IMG/VR virus record: IMGVR_UViG_3300044701_001332
Coordinates: 1-24,625 of that record
From: a virus
DNA: 24,625 nt
Direction: 5' to 3' (one strand)
Part shown: piece after piece, positions 13,295 through 20,794 of the stretch
Layout of the letters: the number at the start of each line of letters is the position of its first letter
Numbering within the stretch: position 1 is the stretch's first letter
Notes under the pieces: model-generated
The model's input: the letters and a program-made list of their open reading frames with translations, nothing else
What the model was told of the DNA's origin: nothing
Databases searched by the model: none
Made by a program: the position numbers and the translations under genes

Positions 13295-14686
13295 TTAAGC
13301 TGGTACACAATTTGGAACTTGCTTACCGCCCTTATCTTTCATACCAACTTGCTTATATCCTTTCCAACAAGGTGATTCTTCTTTTATAGAAGATTCTTTT
13401 TTAACAGGAGCTTCTATACTTCCTTTTAGTCTGGATGACATTTTGTTAAATTCGGTTTTATCCACTCCTAAACTATCCATCACCTTTCCAATTACTTGAA
13501 CTTTTTGATTAAAATTTAAATTAGTATCTTTTATTTTATCAATAGCCATTACTAATTTTGATTTTACTGAACCAGGAAGTGTTGCTGCTGGTAATTCTGC
13601 TTCGGTTTTAAGCGATTCCATTTTGCTTCTAATTCTAGTAGCTATTGTACCTAATTGTGTTTTATCTACACCCAATGCATCAACTACTTGTGCTACTAAT
13701 TGTAATTTTTGAACATTACTAAGTTTAGCATCTTTGATTTTATCAATAGCCATTCCTAATTTTTGTTTAACTGCTGATGGAATTGAGGCCTTTGGTAATT
13801 CAGTTGCAATATCTTCGTTTACAGATTCGTTAGTTAAGATGTTTACTATTTTAATTAACTCCGAATCACTAACACCTTTAGTACTAATACCACTATCTTC
13901 TATTATTTTTCTAAGTTTATCAGCGTGGTCTTTTCTAACAGCATCTTTAATTCCTTTATTTTGAAACAACATTGCTATGGTTTTTAAATTTGCAGCTTCG
14001 TTTACCGATTCTATTGCATATTTGGATTCTCTCTCATCCCACTGCTTTTTACTCATTATACCCACACTCTCAACATTAGCACCACCCAATAGTTTATCAA
14101 CATTTTTACTTAAAAATTGTTTAGCACCTCTAGCGGTATTAAAAGTGTTTAATAACTTTTTACCACGTGTCATTGATAAATATGCTACCCAAGCTCCAGG
14201 TTCAGATATTGTATTTGCTTCATCTACTTTTTTACCAGCTCTTAAATCTGCTAAATCATCTCCTTCAATATCACCATCTTTATCAACATCCAATTTATGC
14301 TGACCACCAGTTAGTTCTTCGTTTTTCTCACCTTTACCATTCCAAGCAGAATCAACTTTATTGAAGAATGCTTTCTTTTCATCATCTGACATATCATTAA
14401 TACCTTTACCTGCTTTATCTAAAGCCTTTTGAAAGAAAGCTTGATATTCAGATTCCTCTGTCATTACTTCTTTAACTAATTCTTTTAGTCTTTCTCTAGT
14501 GATTTTCATATTTTCCTTTTTATTTGGTAAACCCTTATGTGATGTAGAAGCAAAATCTTTAGCATCTTTATCACTCATAGAGTCAGCTGCTTTTTCAATT
14601 TCTTTAGATGGGGCTTCCATATCGCCCTTTTGTACAGCATGAACCATACCCATAAATCTTTGTTGTGCTTTAGATACTGCTGGCAT
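13295..14686 (-). CDS. Mosaic prohead-core protein: DUF3008-like start, EF-hand-like loop, duplicated domain
   Basis: The 463-residue protein is a string of modules. Residues 1-25 (MPAVSKAQQRFMGMVHAVQK, then GDM) match the small DUF3008 family as I remember it. From 60, MKITRERLKELVKEVMTEE looks like an independent core-protein start. LDVDKDGDIEGDDL (132-145) is an EF-hand or dockerin-like calcium loop with Asp at 133, 135, 137 and 144. Residues 296-361 and 364-428 are two copies of one helical domain (AIDKIKDAKLS versus AIDKIKDTNLN, 68 residues apart). The end, CWKGYKQVGMKDKGGKQVPN followed by CVPA, is a tail motif I know from other T4-like phage proteins. It also holds ESVNEA and NESVNE peptides. 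Position in the core operon suggests an internal head protein. Confidence 0.65.
   Translation of the reverse strand: MPAVSKAQQRFMGMVHAVQKGDMEAPSKEIEKAADSMSDKDAKDFASTSHKGLPNKKENMKITRERLKELVKEVMTEESEYQAFFQKALDKAGKGINDMSDDEKKAFFNKVDSAWNGKGEKNEELTGGQHKLDVDKDGDIEGDDLADLRAGKKVDEANTISEPGAWVAYLSMTRGKKLLNTFNTARGAKQFLSKNVDKLLGGANVESVGIMSKKQWDERESKYAIESVNEAANLKTIAMLFQNKGIKDAVRKDHADKLRKIIEDSGISTKGVSDSELIKIVNILTNESVNEDIATELPKASIPSAVKQKLGMAIDKIKDAKLSNVQKLQLVAQVVDALGVDKTQLGTIATRIRSKMESLKTEAELPAATLPGSVKSKLVMAIDKIKDTNLNFNQKVQVIGKVMDSLGVDKTEFNKMSSRLKGSIEAPVKKESSIKEESPCWKGYKQVGMKDKGGKQVPNCVPA
13403..13801 (-). repeat. Internal domain duplication in mosaic core protein
   Basis: Two adjacent copies of about 66 codons (13604-13801 and 13403-13597) encode related helical domains. 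They share IDKIKD, then a QK.Q pair, then a LGVDKT segment at a 68-residue offset. DNA identity is partial, so the duplication is old. Confidence 0.75.
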
Positions 14687-14687
14687 A

Positions 14688-15251
14688 TTATAGAGTTCTT
14701 AATTTTTCAGTTATTCCCATTAACCTTTCTCTGATTTTATATAAAGATGCATTTGTTCTTTTCCAGTAATCTTCTTTCTTAAGCCCGTTTTCGTTCTTAA
14801 TTTTAGAATACCAATTAACAAACTTCTCTATTTCAGAAAGTTGTTTTTGTATATTAGAAACTCCTCTACCAACTTTTGCTTTTGGTGAGGATTCTTCTCT
14901 TTTAAGTTCTAACCAACGATTTTCAGCCATCATCATACCACTAATATCTGCAATTTCTGCACCTGGTTTCTTTTTAGCTGCGGTTGGTTTAATTGGTAAT
15001 GCTTCATCTCTACTAGCTGGTACATCACCTAAAGCCCAAGCTTTTTCACCTTCTTCTAAATTATCAACAACAGTTCCACCAGTTACACTAGCCAATCTAT
15101 TGTTTTTCTTTTTAGTTTGACCTGGCTTTGAAAATGCAGCCGGAGTATCATATCCAGCAACCGCACCAGTTCCAGTCATTTCATCCAATTCTTTTTCAGA
15201 TTGAATTTCTTTAACAATAGTTCTGATTATTTCTTTTAATCTAGCTTCCAT
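14688..15251 (-). CDS. Prohead-core protein with GTGAVAGYDTPAAF motif
   Basis: The 187-residue protein starts with an amphipathic charged helix (MEARLKEIIRTIVKEIQSEK). ELDEMTGTGAVAGYDTPAAF (21-40) follows, a segment I associate with core proteins of T4-like phages. LDE at 22-24 followed by Met could be a protease site that removes the leading helix. The middle is low-complexity and basic (KPTAAKKKPGAEI). The C-terminal 70 residues are helical with a WYSKIKNENGLKKEDYWKRT segment. The ATG overlaps the stop of the upstream gene by one base (TAATG) and its stop is one base before the next start. The function is unknown; an internal, protease-processed head protein is the likeliest reading. Confidence 0.6.
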   Translation of the reverse strand: MEARLKEIIRTIVKEIQSEKELDEMTGTGAVAGYDTPAAFSKPGQTKKKNNRLASVTGGTVVDNLEEGEKAWALGDVPASRDEALPIKPTAAKKKPGAEIADISGMMMAENRWLELKREESSPKAKVGRGVSNIQKQLSEIEKFVNWYSKIKNENGLKKEDYWKRTNASLYKIRERLMGITEKLRTL

Positions 15252-16120
15252 TATTTTACTTTAGATTTAAGTTCTTTGATTAACTCATAAGAAAGCATAA
15301 TCGATGAAACTTGATTATCAGATACACCCTTACCCATTTTCATTTTTTCTAAAACGGAAATAGTTTCTGCTAATTTAATAGTAGTAACTTTATCTTCCAC
15401 TTTTGATTTAATAGATTTTAATTCTGCTACTATTTTTGGAAGTTCGGATGCAACATAATCTTTAAATTTAGTAGTATTTGTAATATTATTAATATATTCT
15501 TTTAATAAATTCTTTTGAGAATCATCTAAATTTGTATATTTTTTATTGAAAGTTTCTACTAAAATCTTATAAGTAAGTAATCTAAGGTCTTTGTCTTGTT
15601 GTTTATAGGCTTCAATCAACTTTTTATCTTCGGTTGGTTGAGTTTTTAGGGATGGTTTTGATGTAATATTTTCTATTAGGGTAATTTTAGAATTAAAAAT
15701 ATCTTTAATATCATATCCACTCTCTCTCTTAGATTCAAATACTTTATATATTGATGCTAGAACTTTATAATTAGTTATAGGTGATGATAGGAATTGTTCA
15801 ATATCAAATTTAGCAGAAACCTCTTTAATAAGATTAAATTTCTCCTTTGATAGTGCTGATTGATTTAATTTAGCATGTGCATCACATACTGTTTCTACCA
15901 GTCTATCTGCTTTTGTTTCGGAACTATACTTTTCCTTTAACAATATATCATATAGACGTAATTCTTTGTTTAACTCTGTGTTTGGACCAAAGAATTCTCT
16001 TACGATGTTTTTAGCGTTTTCAGTTTTATCGCCATTAAGAACTTCTAATGTTATTTGTCTTACTAATAATTCAAATAACACCCCAGTGTTCTTAAACTTG
16101 GAATGTTTAATTTTTTTCAT
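15251..16120 (-). CDS. Helical protein downstream of portal, conserved in T4-like head modules
   Basis: This 289-residue protein is almost entirely helical and very Lys-rich. The N-terminal segment KFKNTGVLFELLVRQITLEV (8-27) is one I recall in uncharacterised T4-like phage proteins next to portal genes. No enzymatic motif, Cys-rich centre or membrane segment is visible. It is the first gene of the six-gene core operon, with a promoter-like box 41 bases upstream. T4 has the small core genes 67 and 68 between portal and protease; this gene occupies the same interval but is longer than both. A scaffold or portal-vertex initiation role is inferred. Confidence 0.6.
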   Translation of the reverse strand: MKKIKHSKFKNTGVLFELLVRQITLEVLNGDKTENAKNIVREFFGPNTELNKELRLYDILLKEKYSSETKADRLVETVCDAHAKLNQSALSKEKFNLIKEVSAKFDIEQFLSSPITNYKVLASIYKVFESKRESGYDIKDIFNSKITLIENITSKPSLKTQPTEDKKLIEAYKQQDKDLRLLTYKILVETFNKKYTNLDDSQKNLLKEYINNITNTTKFKDYVASELPKIVAELKSIKSKVEDKVTTIKLAETISVLEKMKMGKGVSDNQVSSIMLSYELIKELKSKVK

Positions 16121-16160
16121 TTAATTACCCTATATTTAATCTACCCTATAAACTAACACA

Positions 16161-16170
16161 TATAAATATA
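16161..16170 (-). promoter_or_regulatory. Putative late promoter box, prohead-core operon
   Basis: The coding strand reads TATATTTATA, an exact match to the recurring box, 41 bases before the ATG at 16120 and just after the portal stop at 16187. It would start the operon that ends at the 11520-11548 terminator. Confidence 0.6.
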
Positions 16171-16186
16171 AACAAATTTTTCTTTA

Positions 16187-17965
16187 TTAAATTTTAGTGT
16201 CATCTAATAGGTTTTTTTCATCCAACATATCAGTTTTTTCGCTCAAAATCTTCTTTTTTGCTGAAATTCCGTTGATATATTCTCTTGCTAACTTTTTTGC
16301 GTTAGCATTTAAGTTCCTGTCATCTCTCTTTCGCTCCTTATGATTCTCCATATCTCCTAATGGGTCTCTACCATAAGGATGCTTATCTTTACCATAAGTG
16401 TTTCCTTCTTTCGGCCTTCCAACACCTCTATTTAATTCAATTTCGGTTTTAAGTTTACCAATTTCCTCCTCCACATTTTGTTGTTGTGGTGGATTTGCCG
16501 GGTCTTGTCCTTGTTGTTCAATCGAAGTGTGTCTGAATCTATCTTTAAGGTCTAAGATTACTTTAGCTCTTTCAATATCAACTTCATCTTGTGATAATCC
16601 GAATATATTATGATATGACCAATCAGATGATAACATATTAAGTGCTTTTGCATCTGATGCTAATCTTACCTTCTCACTCCACAAATTAACTTTCTCCTGC
16701 TCATAAATTGTAGAAGCGTTAGTAAGAGTTAATTCAAAGTTTGTCATTTCCGAATCTTCAATTCCCTGAGCCGCTAGGTGTACGATTGCTATTTTAGTTA
16801 ATTCACTAACAACTGTTCTTTGAATTCTTTCGATAGTTCTAGCAAAACGAACATCTTCTGCAGCTAGAGTAGCTTTACCATTAACATTCTCATCATAAGA
16901 TAAGTAAGCCTTTGGTACTCTCAATGCTGCAAATAACTTACCTCTTAAATACTCAATATCCTCAATAGCCGCATATTCTAAACCTTGTAGGTTTTCAATA
17001 TTTGTACCACTATCACTACCACGCACAGGTAAGAAAAAATCTTCAGTAAGGTTTTGTATATTATATTTTAAATTATAATCACCAGTATCTTTATTAACAA
17101 ATGGAGTTTTTTTCATTTTGTTAATAATTTTTTGCATGTAGTTATCAACTTCTACCGGTGGAATATTACCAATATCAATTTTAAAGATTCTTTTTTCAGG
17201 TGCTCTCATAATACGATGAATTAACATCGCATCTTCCATAAGAGATAATTGTTTCCAAATTCTTCTAGCTCCTTCTACCATTGATTTACCATAAGGTAAG
17301 AAGTTTGTGTCTGATAACATACGAAAGTGAGCCATCTCATATTGCTCATATTCTTTTTTACCAAAACGGTCCATCTCCACCTTATATTTAACGTAATTTG
17401 CATTGTTAGGGTCAGTACCTTCCAATCTCTCAACATTATATGTTGAATGTGGCATACAATTTATAACACCCTTACCTTCTGCAATTTCCAATGCTAAGAA
17501 AGCATCTCCGTATTTCACTAAGTTTCTAACCCAAGGCCATAAATTAAATTCTATGTTCATTATATCATAGAATAAATTATGAAGTAGTTCTCTTACGTTT
17601 TCGTTTGTAGATTTAATTTGCAGTACATCACCATATTCATTCTTTGTAGTAGATTCATCAGCGTATATATCTAATGCAGATGATATAATTGGGTCACTAT
17701 CCATAGCATCATAATCTCTAAAAAGTTCTCTACGAACTTGATGATATGCCATTGATTGTGCACCTTGACTGGTTTCATAATAAGACCTTTGTAATTTAGT
17801 ATATCTATCTCTAAGATTTACAAAGTTTGTATTATGCTGACGGTCTTCGGTATCTACAACTTTTCGTTTGCCATCTTTATCAACCGTTACAATTGCATTG
17901 GTTGAAAATAGTTTTTTAAGTCTACCAAAGAAACTTCTGTCATCTAATTGTTGTTCGTCTGCCAT
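16187..17965 (-). CDS. 20: Portal protein, T4 gp20-like
   Basis: The 592-residue product forms the dodecameric ring at one head vertex through which DNA enters and leaves. It also starts prohead assembly and binds terminase. Distinctive gp20-type segments are DAMDSDPIISSALDIYADES (about 86-105), RAPEKRIFKIDIGNIPPVEV near the middle and NGKATLAAEDVRFARTIERI later. T4 gp20 is 524 residues. The extra length is a charged C-terminal tail rich in Lys, Arg and Asn with Gln/Pro runs before it, perhaps inside the head. ATG at 17965 lies seven bases after the stop of the small Cys-containing gene, so both share one promoter-like box near 18440. Confidence 0.95.
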   Translation of the reverse strand: MADEQQLDDRSFFGRLKKLFSTNAIVTVDKDGKRKVVDTEDRQHNTNFVNLRDRYTKLQRSYYETSQGAQSMAYHQVRRELFRDYDAMDSDPIISSALDIYADESTTKNEYGDVLQIKSTNENVRELLHNLFYDIMNIEFNLWPWVRNLVKYGDAFLALEIAEGKGVINCMPHSTYNVERLEGTDPNNANYVKYKVEMDRFGKKEYEQYEMAHFRMLSDTNFLPYGKSMVEGARRIWKQLSLMEDAMLIHRIMRAPEKRIFKIDIGNIPPVEVDNYMQKIINKMKKTPFVNKDTGDYNLKYNIQNLTEDFFLPVRGSDSGTNIENLQGLEYAAIEDIEYLRGKLFAALRVPKAYLSYDENVNGKATLAAEDVRFARTIERIQRTVVSELTKIAIVHLAAQGIEDSEMTNFELTLTNASTIYEQEKVNLWSEKVRLASDAKALNMLSSDWSYHNIFGLSQDEVDIERAKVILDLKDRFRHTSIEQQGQDPANPPQQQNVEEEIGKLKTEIELNRGVGRPKEGNTYGKDKHPYGRDPLGDMENHKERKRDDRNLNANAKKLAREYINGISAKKKILSEKTDMLDEKNLLDDTKI

Positions 17966-17972
17966 ATTTTAT

Positions 17973-18410
17973 TTACCATTTTCTACAAGACCAATATCTT
18001 GCTTTTGTTCTAGGACCGGGATTATCACAATTGTGTCTTGCTCTAAAACTAGCCCTTCTATCAGGATTATTTTTCTTAATCTTTACTCCCTTTTGACCAA
18101 AGTTTACTTTAATAACTTTACCAGTCTTAGGATTTTTTACATATACCTTAAACTTTTTAACATCACCTGCAGTTGGTTTACCTAATTTAACTTCTCTACC
18201 CTGATATTCTGCTTCGAATACACAAGGACAATTAGCTTCAGTTAGTTCGTTTGAGTAAGATTTAAGATATGCTATAAAATCATCCATATCTTCTTGCTCA
18301 ACATCCAATTCATCATAATCATCAATTGGATTGTCTTGTGGAGTATCTCCCATAGAATATGCATTATCTACATACTCATCTTCATTTAAGATATTTGTTA
18401 ATCTAATCAT
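17973..18410 (-). CDS. Small protein with basic Cys-containing C-terminal domain, upstream of portal
   Basis: The 145-residue protein has an acidic first half (MIRLTNILNEDEY, then DDYDELDVEQEDMDDF) and a basic second half ending SFRARHNCDNPGPRTKARYW, then SCRKW. This C-terminal domain, starting around KVYVKNPKTGKVIKVNFGQK, is one I recall in several T4-like phage proteins, without a known function. Four Cys (two in NCPC, one in HNC, one in SCRKW) could bind a metal. The first ten residues end in ILNE, resembling the capsid-targeting peptide of T4 internal proteins, with Glu at position 10. It precedes the portal gene by seven bases. A DNA-binding internal head protein is a reasonable guess, no more. 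Confidence 0.6.
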   Translation of the reverse strand: MIRLTNILNEDEYVDNAYSMGDTPQDNPIDDYDELDVEQEDMDDFIAYLKSYSNELTEANCPCVFEAEYQGREVKLGKPTAGDVKKFKVYVKNPKTGKVIKVNFGQKGVKIKKNNPDRRASFRARHNCDNPGPRTKARYWSCRKW

Positions 18411-18436
18411 AGAATTTCTATTTTGACATTATATAA

Positions 18437-18446
18437 CATAAATATC
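18437..18446 (-). promoter_or_regulatory. Putative late promoter box, portal unit
   Basis: The coding strand reads GATATTTATG, keeping the ATATTTAT core, 27 bases before the ATG at 18410 and inside the 52-base gap after the terminase gene. Confidence 0.4.
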
Positions 18447-18462
18447 GTAATTTATCAAAACC

Positions 18463-20058
18463 CTACAACCACTGGGTTAAATCCTCCATACTATCACCAA
18501 TTTGCATTTTCCAAGGGTTATCATCTATATTACTTCCACCATATACACCAGAATGCTGCATGTTTGATGAAATACCTCCCATAGCCCTTTTGGTTAAATC
18601 AATACCTTCCTGTTTTAATCTAAGTGCGGTATCCCTAACCCACAATCCAATACAAAATGCCATCACTAAGTCATCGTTATATCCCTTCATAGCCTCAGCT
18701 CTACCATTCATAAATATAAATGTAAACAATTCATCTATCAAACGATTAGAACGAACTGTAACTGCTTTTTCTCTAAAATATTCATCTAATTTAGATACAA
18801 TCAAAGGTCTAGTCTTAGATGTAGTTGAGAATCCAGCAACCATCTGTCTTTCATCGGCTCTATATTTATTTCTCATTTGGTTTTCAACATCTACATACTT
18901 CAAATCCTTACTCATATAGAATAAGTTTTTGTATCCTCTATCTATTACTTGCTGAATAGCTGCCCAACCAATATTTGCGTTCTCTATTACAAGTAATGCA
19001 TCATTGTATTGCGTAGATAATTCAACTAAGAAGTTTCCAAAATCTTTAGTATCAACCTTTCCTTTGTATTCAGCTACTTGAGTACAACTATTGATTTCCA
19101 TAACATGAGCTGCGGAGTAATCCGAACCATCTCCTCTAGCCACATCGGCAATTACCATATAAGAACCACCTGGTGCTGGGTATTCCCATCTCCAAAGGTT
19201 TCCATCAAATCCAGTCTTCTCTAATGGGTCTTGGCAATAACTTTCTTTATAGAACATCAATAGTTCTGGGTCAATAACAGTATCACCAGAAGATACAAAG
19301 TCACAATCACATTCCTGTGCTGCTTTTTTTGCTCCTAATAATTTTTCTTGTTCCTCTCTCCAGGCTTCACCTCTTTCAGGGTGTACTGTCCAATGTAATC
19401 TGATTGTATTAAATGGGTTAGTACCTTCTTCAGCTGATAACCAAGTTTTATGAAACCAATTACCCACACCATTTGGAGTAGAAAGTGCAATACAACTACC
19501 ACCCGTTGAAAGTGTTGATTGTGCGGATGTCCAAATTTCATCAATATCACCAATGAAGGCGGCCTCATCAAATATTAGAAGTGATAAGGCTTCCGAACGT
19601 CCAGCATCAGGAGATGATGCAATAGCCTTAATTTGAGAACCATTTTGTAATTTAAGTGAAAGTTTATTATCTTCTAAAGAACCACCCTTTAGCCAACTAG
19701 GAAGTAATTCATGCATTACTCTTACCTTAGTTACTAAGTTCTTTGCTACATCTTGCTTTGTTGCAATAACCAATACGTTGAAATCACTATTGAACAACAT
19801 TCTCCATAGTGCATATCCAGCTGAAAGAGTTGAGATACCCGTTTGACGGGATTTGAGTACTATATTAAAACGATTTCCTGCAAATTGTGTTAGGGTACTT
19901 TCCTGAAATGGGAAAAGATGAAAAGGTATCTTACCTCTCACCGGATGCTGAATCATACAATACTTCTTCATAAAGTGAATCGGGTCTACCGCACACTTTT
20001 TGTATTCATCTGCTATAATCTCTTTAAGAGATTTCTTTTGTGTTATACCAGTACTCAT
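18463..20058 (-). CDS. terL: Terminase large subunit, T4 gp17-like
   Basis: This 531-residue motor uses ATP to pump DNA through the portal and cuts the concatemer. The ATPase part has Walker A SRQTGIST (70-77), Walker B LLIFDEAAF (160-168, Glu165 likely catalytic) and the coupling motif STPNG (193-197). The nuclease part has acidic residues in VIADVARGDGSDYS (302-315), VIEN (357-360) and NDDL (461-464), matching an RNase H-like metal site. T4 gp17 is 610 residues. I start it at ATG 20058, one base after the upstream stop; a TTG at 20067 would overlap that gene. It is the second gene of a two-gene unit. Confidence 0.97.
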   Translation of the reverse strand: MSTGITQKKSLKEIIADEYKKCAVDPIHFMKKYCMIQHPVRGKIPFHLFPFQESTLTQFAGNRFNIVLKSRQTGISTLSAGYALWRMLFNSDFNVLVIATKQDVAKNLVTKVRVMHELLPSWLKGGSLEDNKLSLKLQNGSQIKAIASSPDAGRSEALSLLIFDEAAFIGDIDEIWTSAQSTLSTGGSCIALSTPNGVGNWFHKTWLSAEEGTNPFNTIRLHWTVHPERGEAWREEQEKLLGAKKAAQECDCDFVSSGDTVIDPELLMFYKESYCQDPLEKTGFDGNLWRWEYPAPGGSYMVIADVARGDGSDYSAAHVMEINSCTQVAEYKGKVDTKDFGNFLVELSTQYNDALLVIENANIGWAAIQQVIDRGYKNLFYMSKDLKYVDVENQMRNKYRADERQMVAGFSTTSKTRPLIVSKLDEYFREKAVTVRSNRLIDELFTFIFMNGRAEAMKGYNDDLVMAFCIGLWVRDTALRLKQEGIDLTKRAMGGISSNMQHSGVYGGSNIDDNPWKMQIGDSMEDLTQWL

Positions 20059-20059
20059 A

Positions 20060-20743
20060 TTAATCAACCGGTGGTTTAACTAAATCGTAACCTTTATCTT
20101 TTAATTTATCCCAAGCTTCGTTTCTTAGTTTAATTGCTTGTTGAATTTCTTCTTCAAAACGAGTTATATCTGCTAAGATTTCTGCTTTTAATTCAGTTAC
20201 ATCTCTCTCCATACTCCACTTTTCAATCGTACCATCTTCGTTTACAACTTCATATTCTTGCTTAGCATCATTGTATGCTTGTTGGAATTGAGAAACTACA
20301 TCTTTACCATAAGAAATCATATTATTAAATATCTTATAATCTTCGTATGCTTCCCACAAACCATCATATTTTATTTGAGCTTCTCTTATAGTAAGACAAT
20401 GTAAACAATAACCTGTTTTGGATATTAATTTTTTATCAACCCTTCCGTATTTTATTGTTTTACAATTATCAGATTTACAAGTATTTAATGCTGCTAAATA
20501 AGCTCTTGTTTCAGCCATTATATCACCCAATTCCGATACTTCTATTTTACCACCAGCATGCTGTTCCCAAGACTTTCCAGTCTCATCAGTCCACCTTTCC
20601 CCAACTTTTCTTTTTACCTCTTGTTTATCAGCTCCTGCAAATGATACAAACGCTTCTTTTTGATATTCACCACCAGTCAATACCATATCTACCAACTTTC
20701 TACGCGTTGGATGCATAAACTTTTTATTGAATTCCTTTGCCAT
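20060..20743 (-). CDS. Putative terminase small subunit (gp16 position), with four-Cys motif
   Basis: The 227-residue protein directly precedes terL with a one-base gap, the place of the small terminase that recognises DNA and regulates the motor. It has a basic N-terminus (HPTRRKLVDMVLTGG), then a probable zinc ribbon or knuckle with Cys 89, 94, 113 and 116 (NTCKSDNC and GYCLHC). It ends in a long charged C-terminal helix (about 170-220) likely to form coiled coils, as expected for oligomeric small terminases. T4 gp16 is 164 residues and, as far as I recall, lacks such a Cys cluster. The assignment is by position and coiled-coil character only; a zinc-binding DNA-recognition protein of other kind is possible. 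Confidence 0.55.
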   Translation of the reverse strand: MAKEFNKKFMHPTRRKLVDMVLTGGEYQKEAFVSFAGADKQEVKRKVGERWTDETGKSWEQHAGGKIEVSELGDIMAETRAYLAALNTCKSDNCKTIKYGRVDKKLISKTGYCLHCLTIREAQIKYDGLWEAYEDYKIFNNMISYGKDVVSQFQQAYNDAKQEYEVVNEDGTIEKWSMERDVTELKAEILADITRFEEEIQQAIKLRNEAWDKLKDKGYDLVKPPVD

Positions 20744-20766
20744 ATTACTTATAATATATTTGTATA

Positions 20767-20776
20767 TATAAGTATA
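20767..20776 (-). promoter_or_regulatory. Putative promoter box, terminase unit
   Basis: The coding strand reads TATACTTATA, 24 bases before the ATG at 20743. The surrounding 18 bases (TTGTATATATAAGTATAT on the plus strand) recur exactly before the coiled-coil gene at 23910, so this C-variant of the box is a distinct subclass. Confidence 0.5.
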
Positions 20777-20794
20777 TCAAAATTCAAAAAACGA

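Noticed and set aside
2964-16170. Exact T4 late octamer TATAAATA on the plus strand as a promoter for rightward transcription
   Set aside because: Every such site lies just before a minus-strand gene and there is no plus-strand gene to serve. The near-palindromic box is more sensibly read on the coding strand.
20065-20067. TTG start for the large terminase
   Set aside because: It would overlap the upstream gene; ATG at 20058, one base after that stop, fits the spacing pattern of the cluster.
20752-20760. Plus-strand TATATTTG near 20755 as a host promoter
   Set aside because: It points into the end of the fusion-enzyme gene in antisense with no gene to express, and the region is nearly all A/T, so a chance match is likely.
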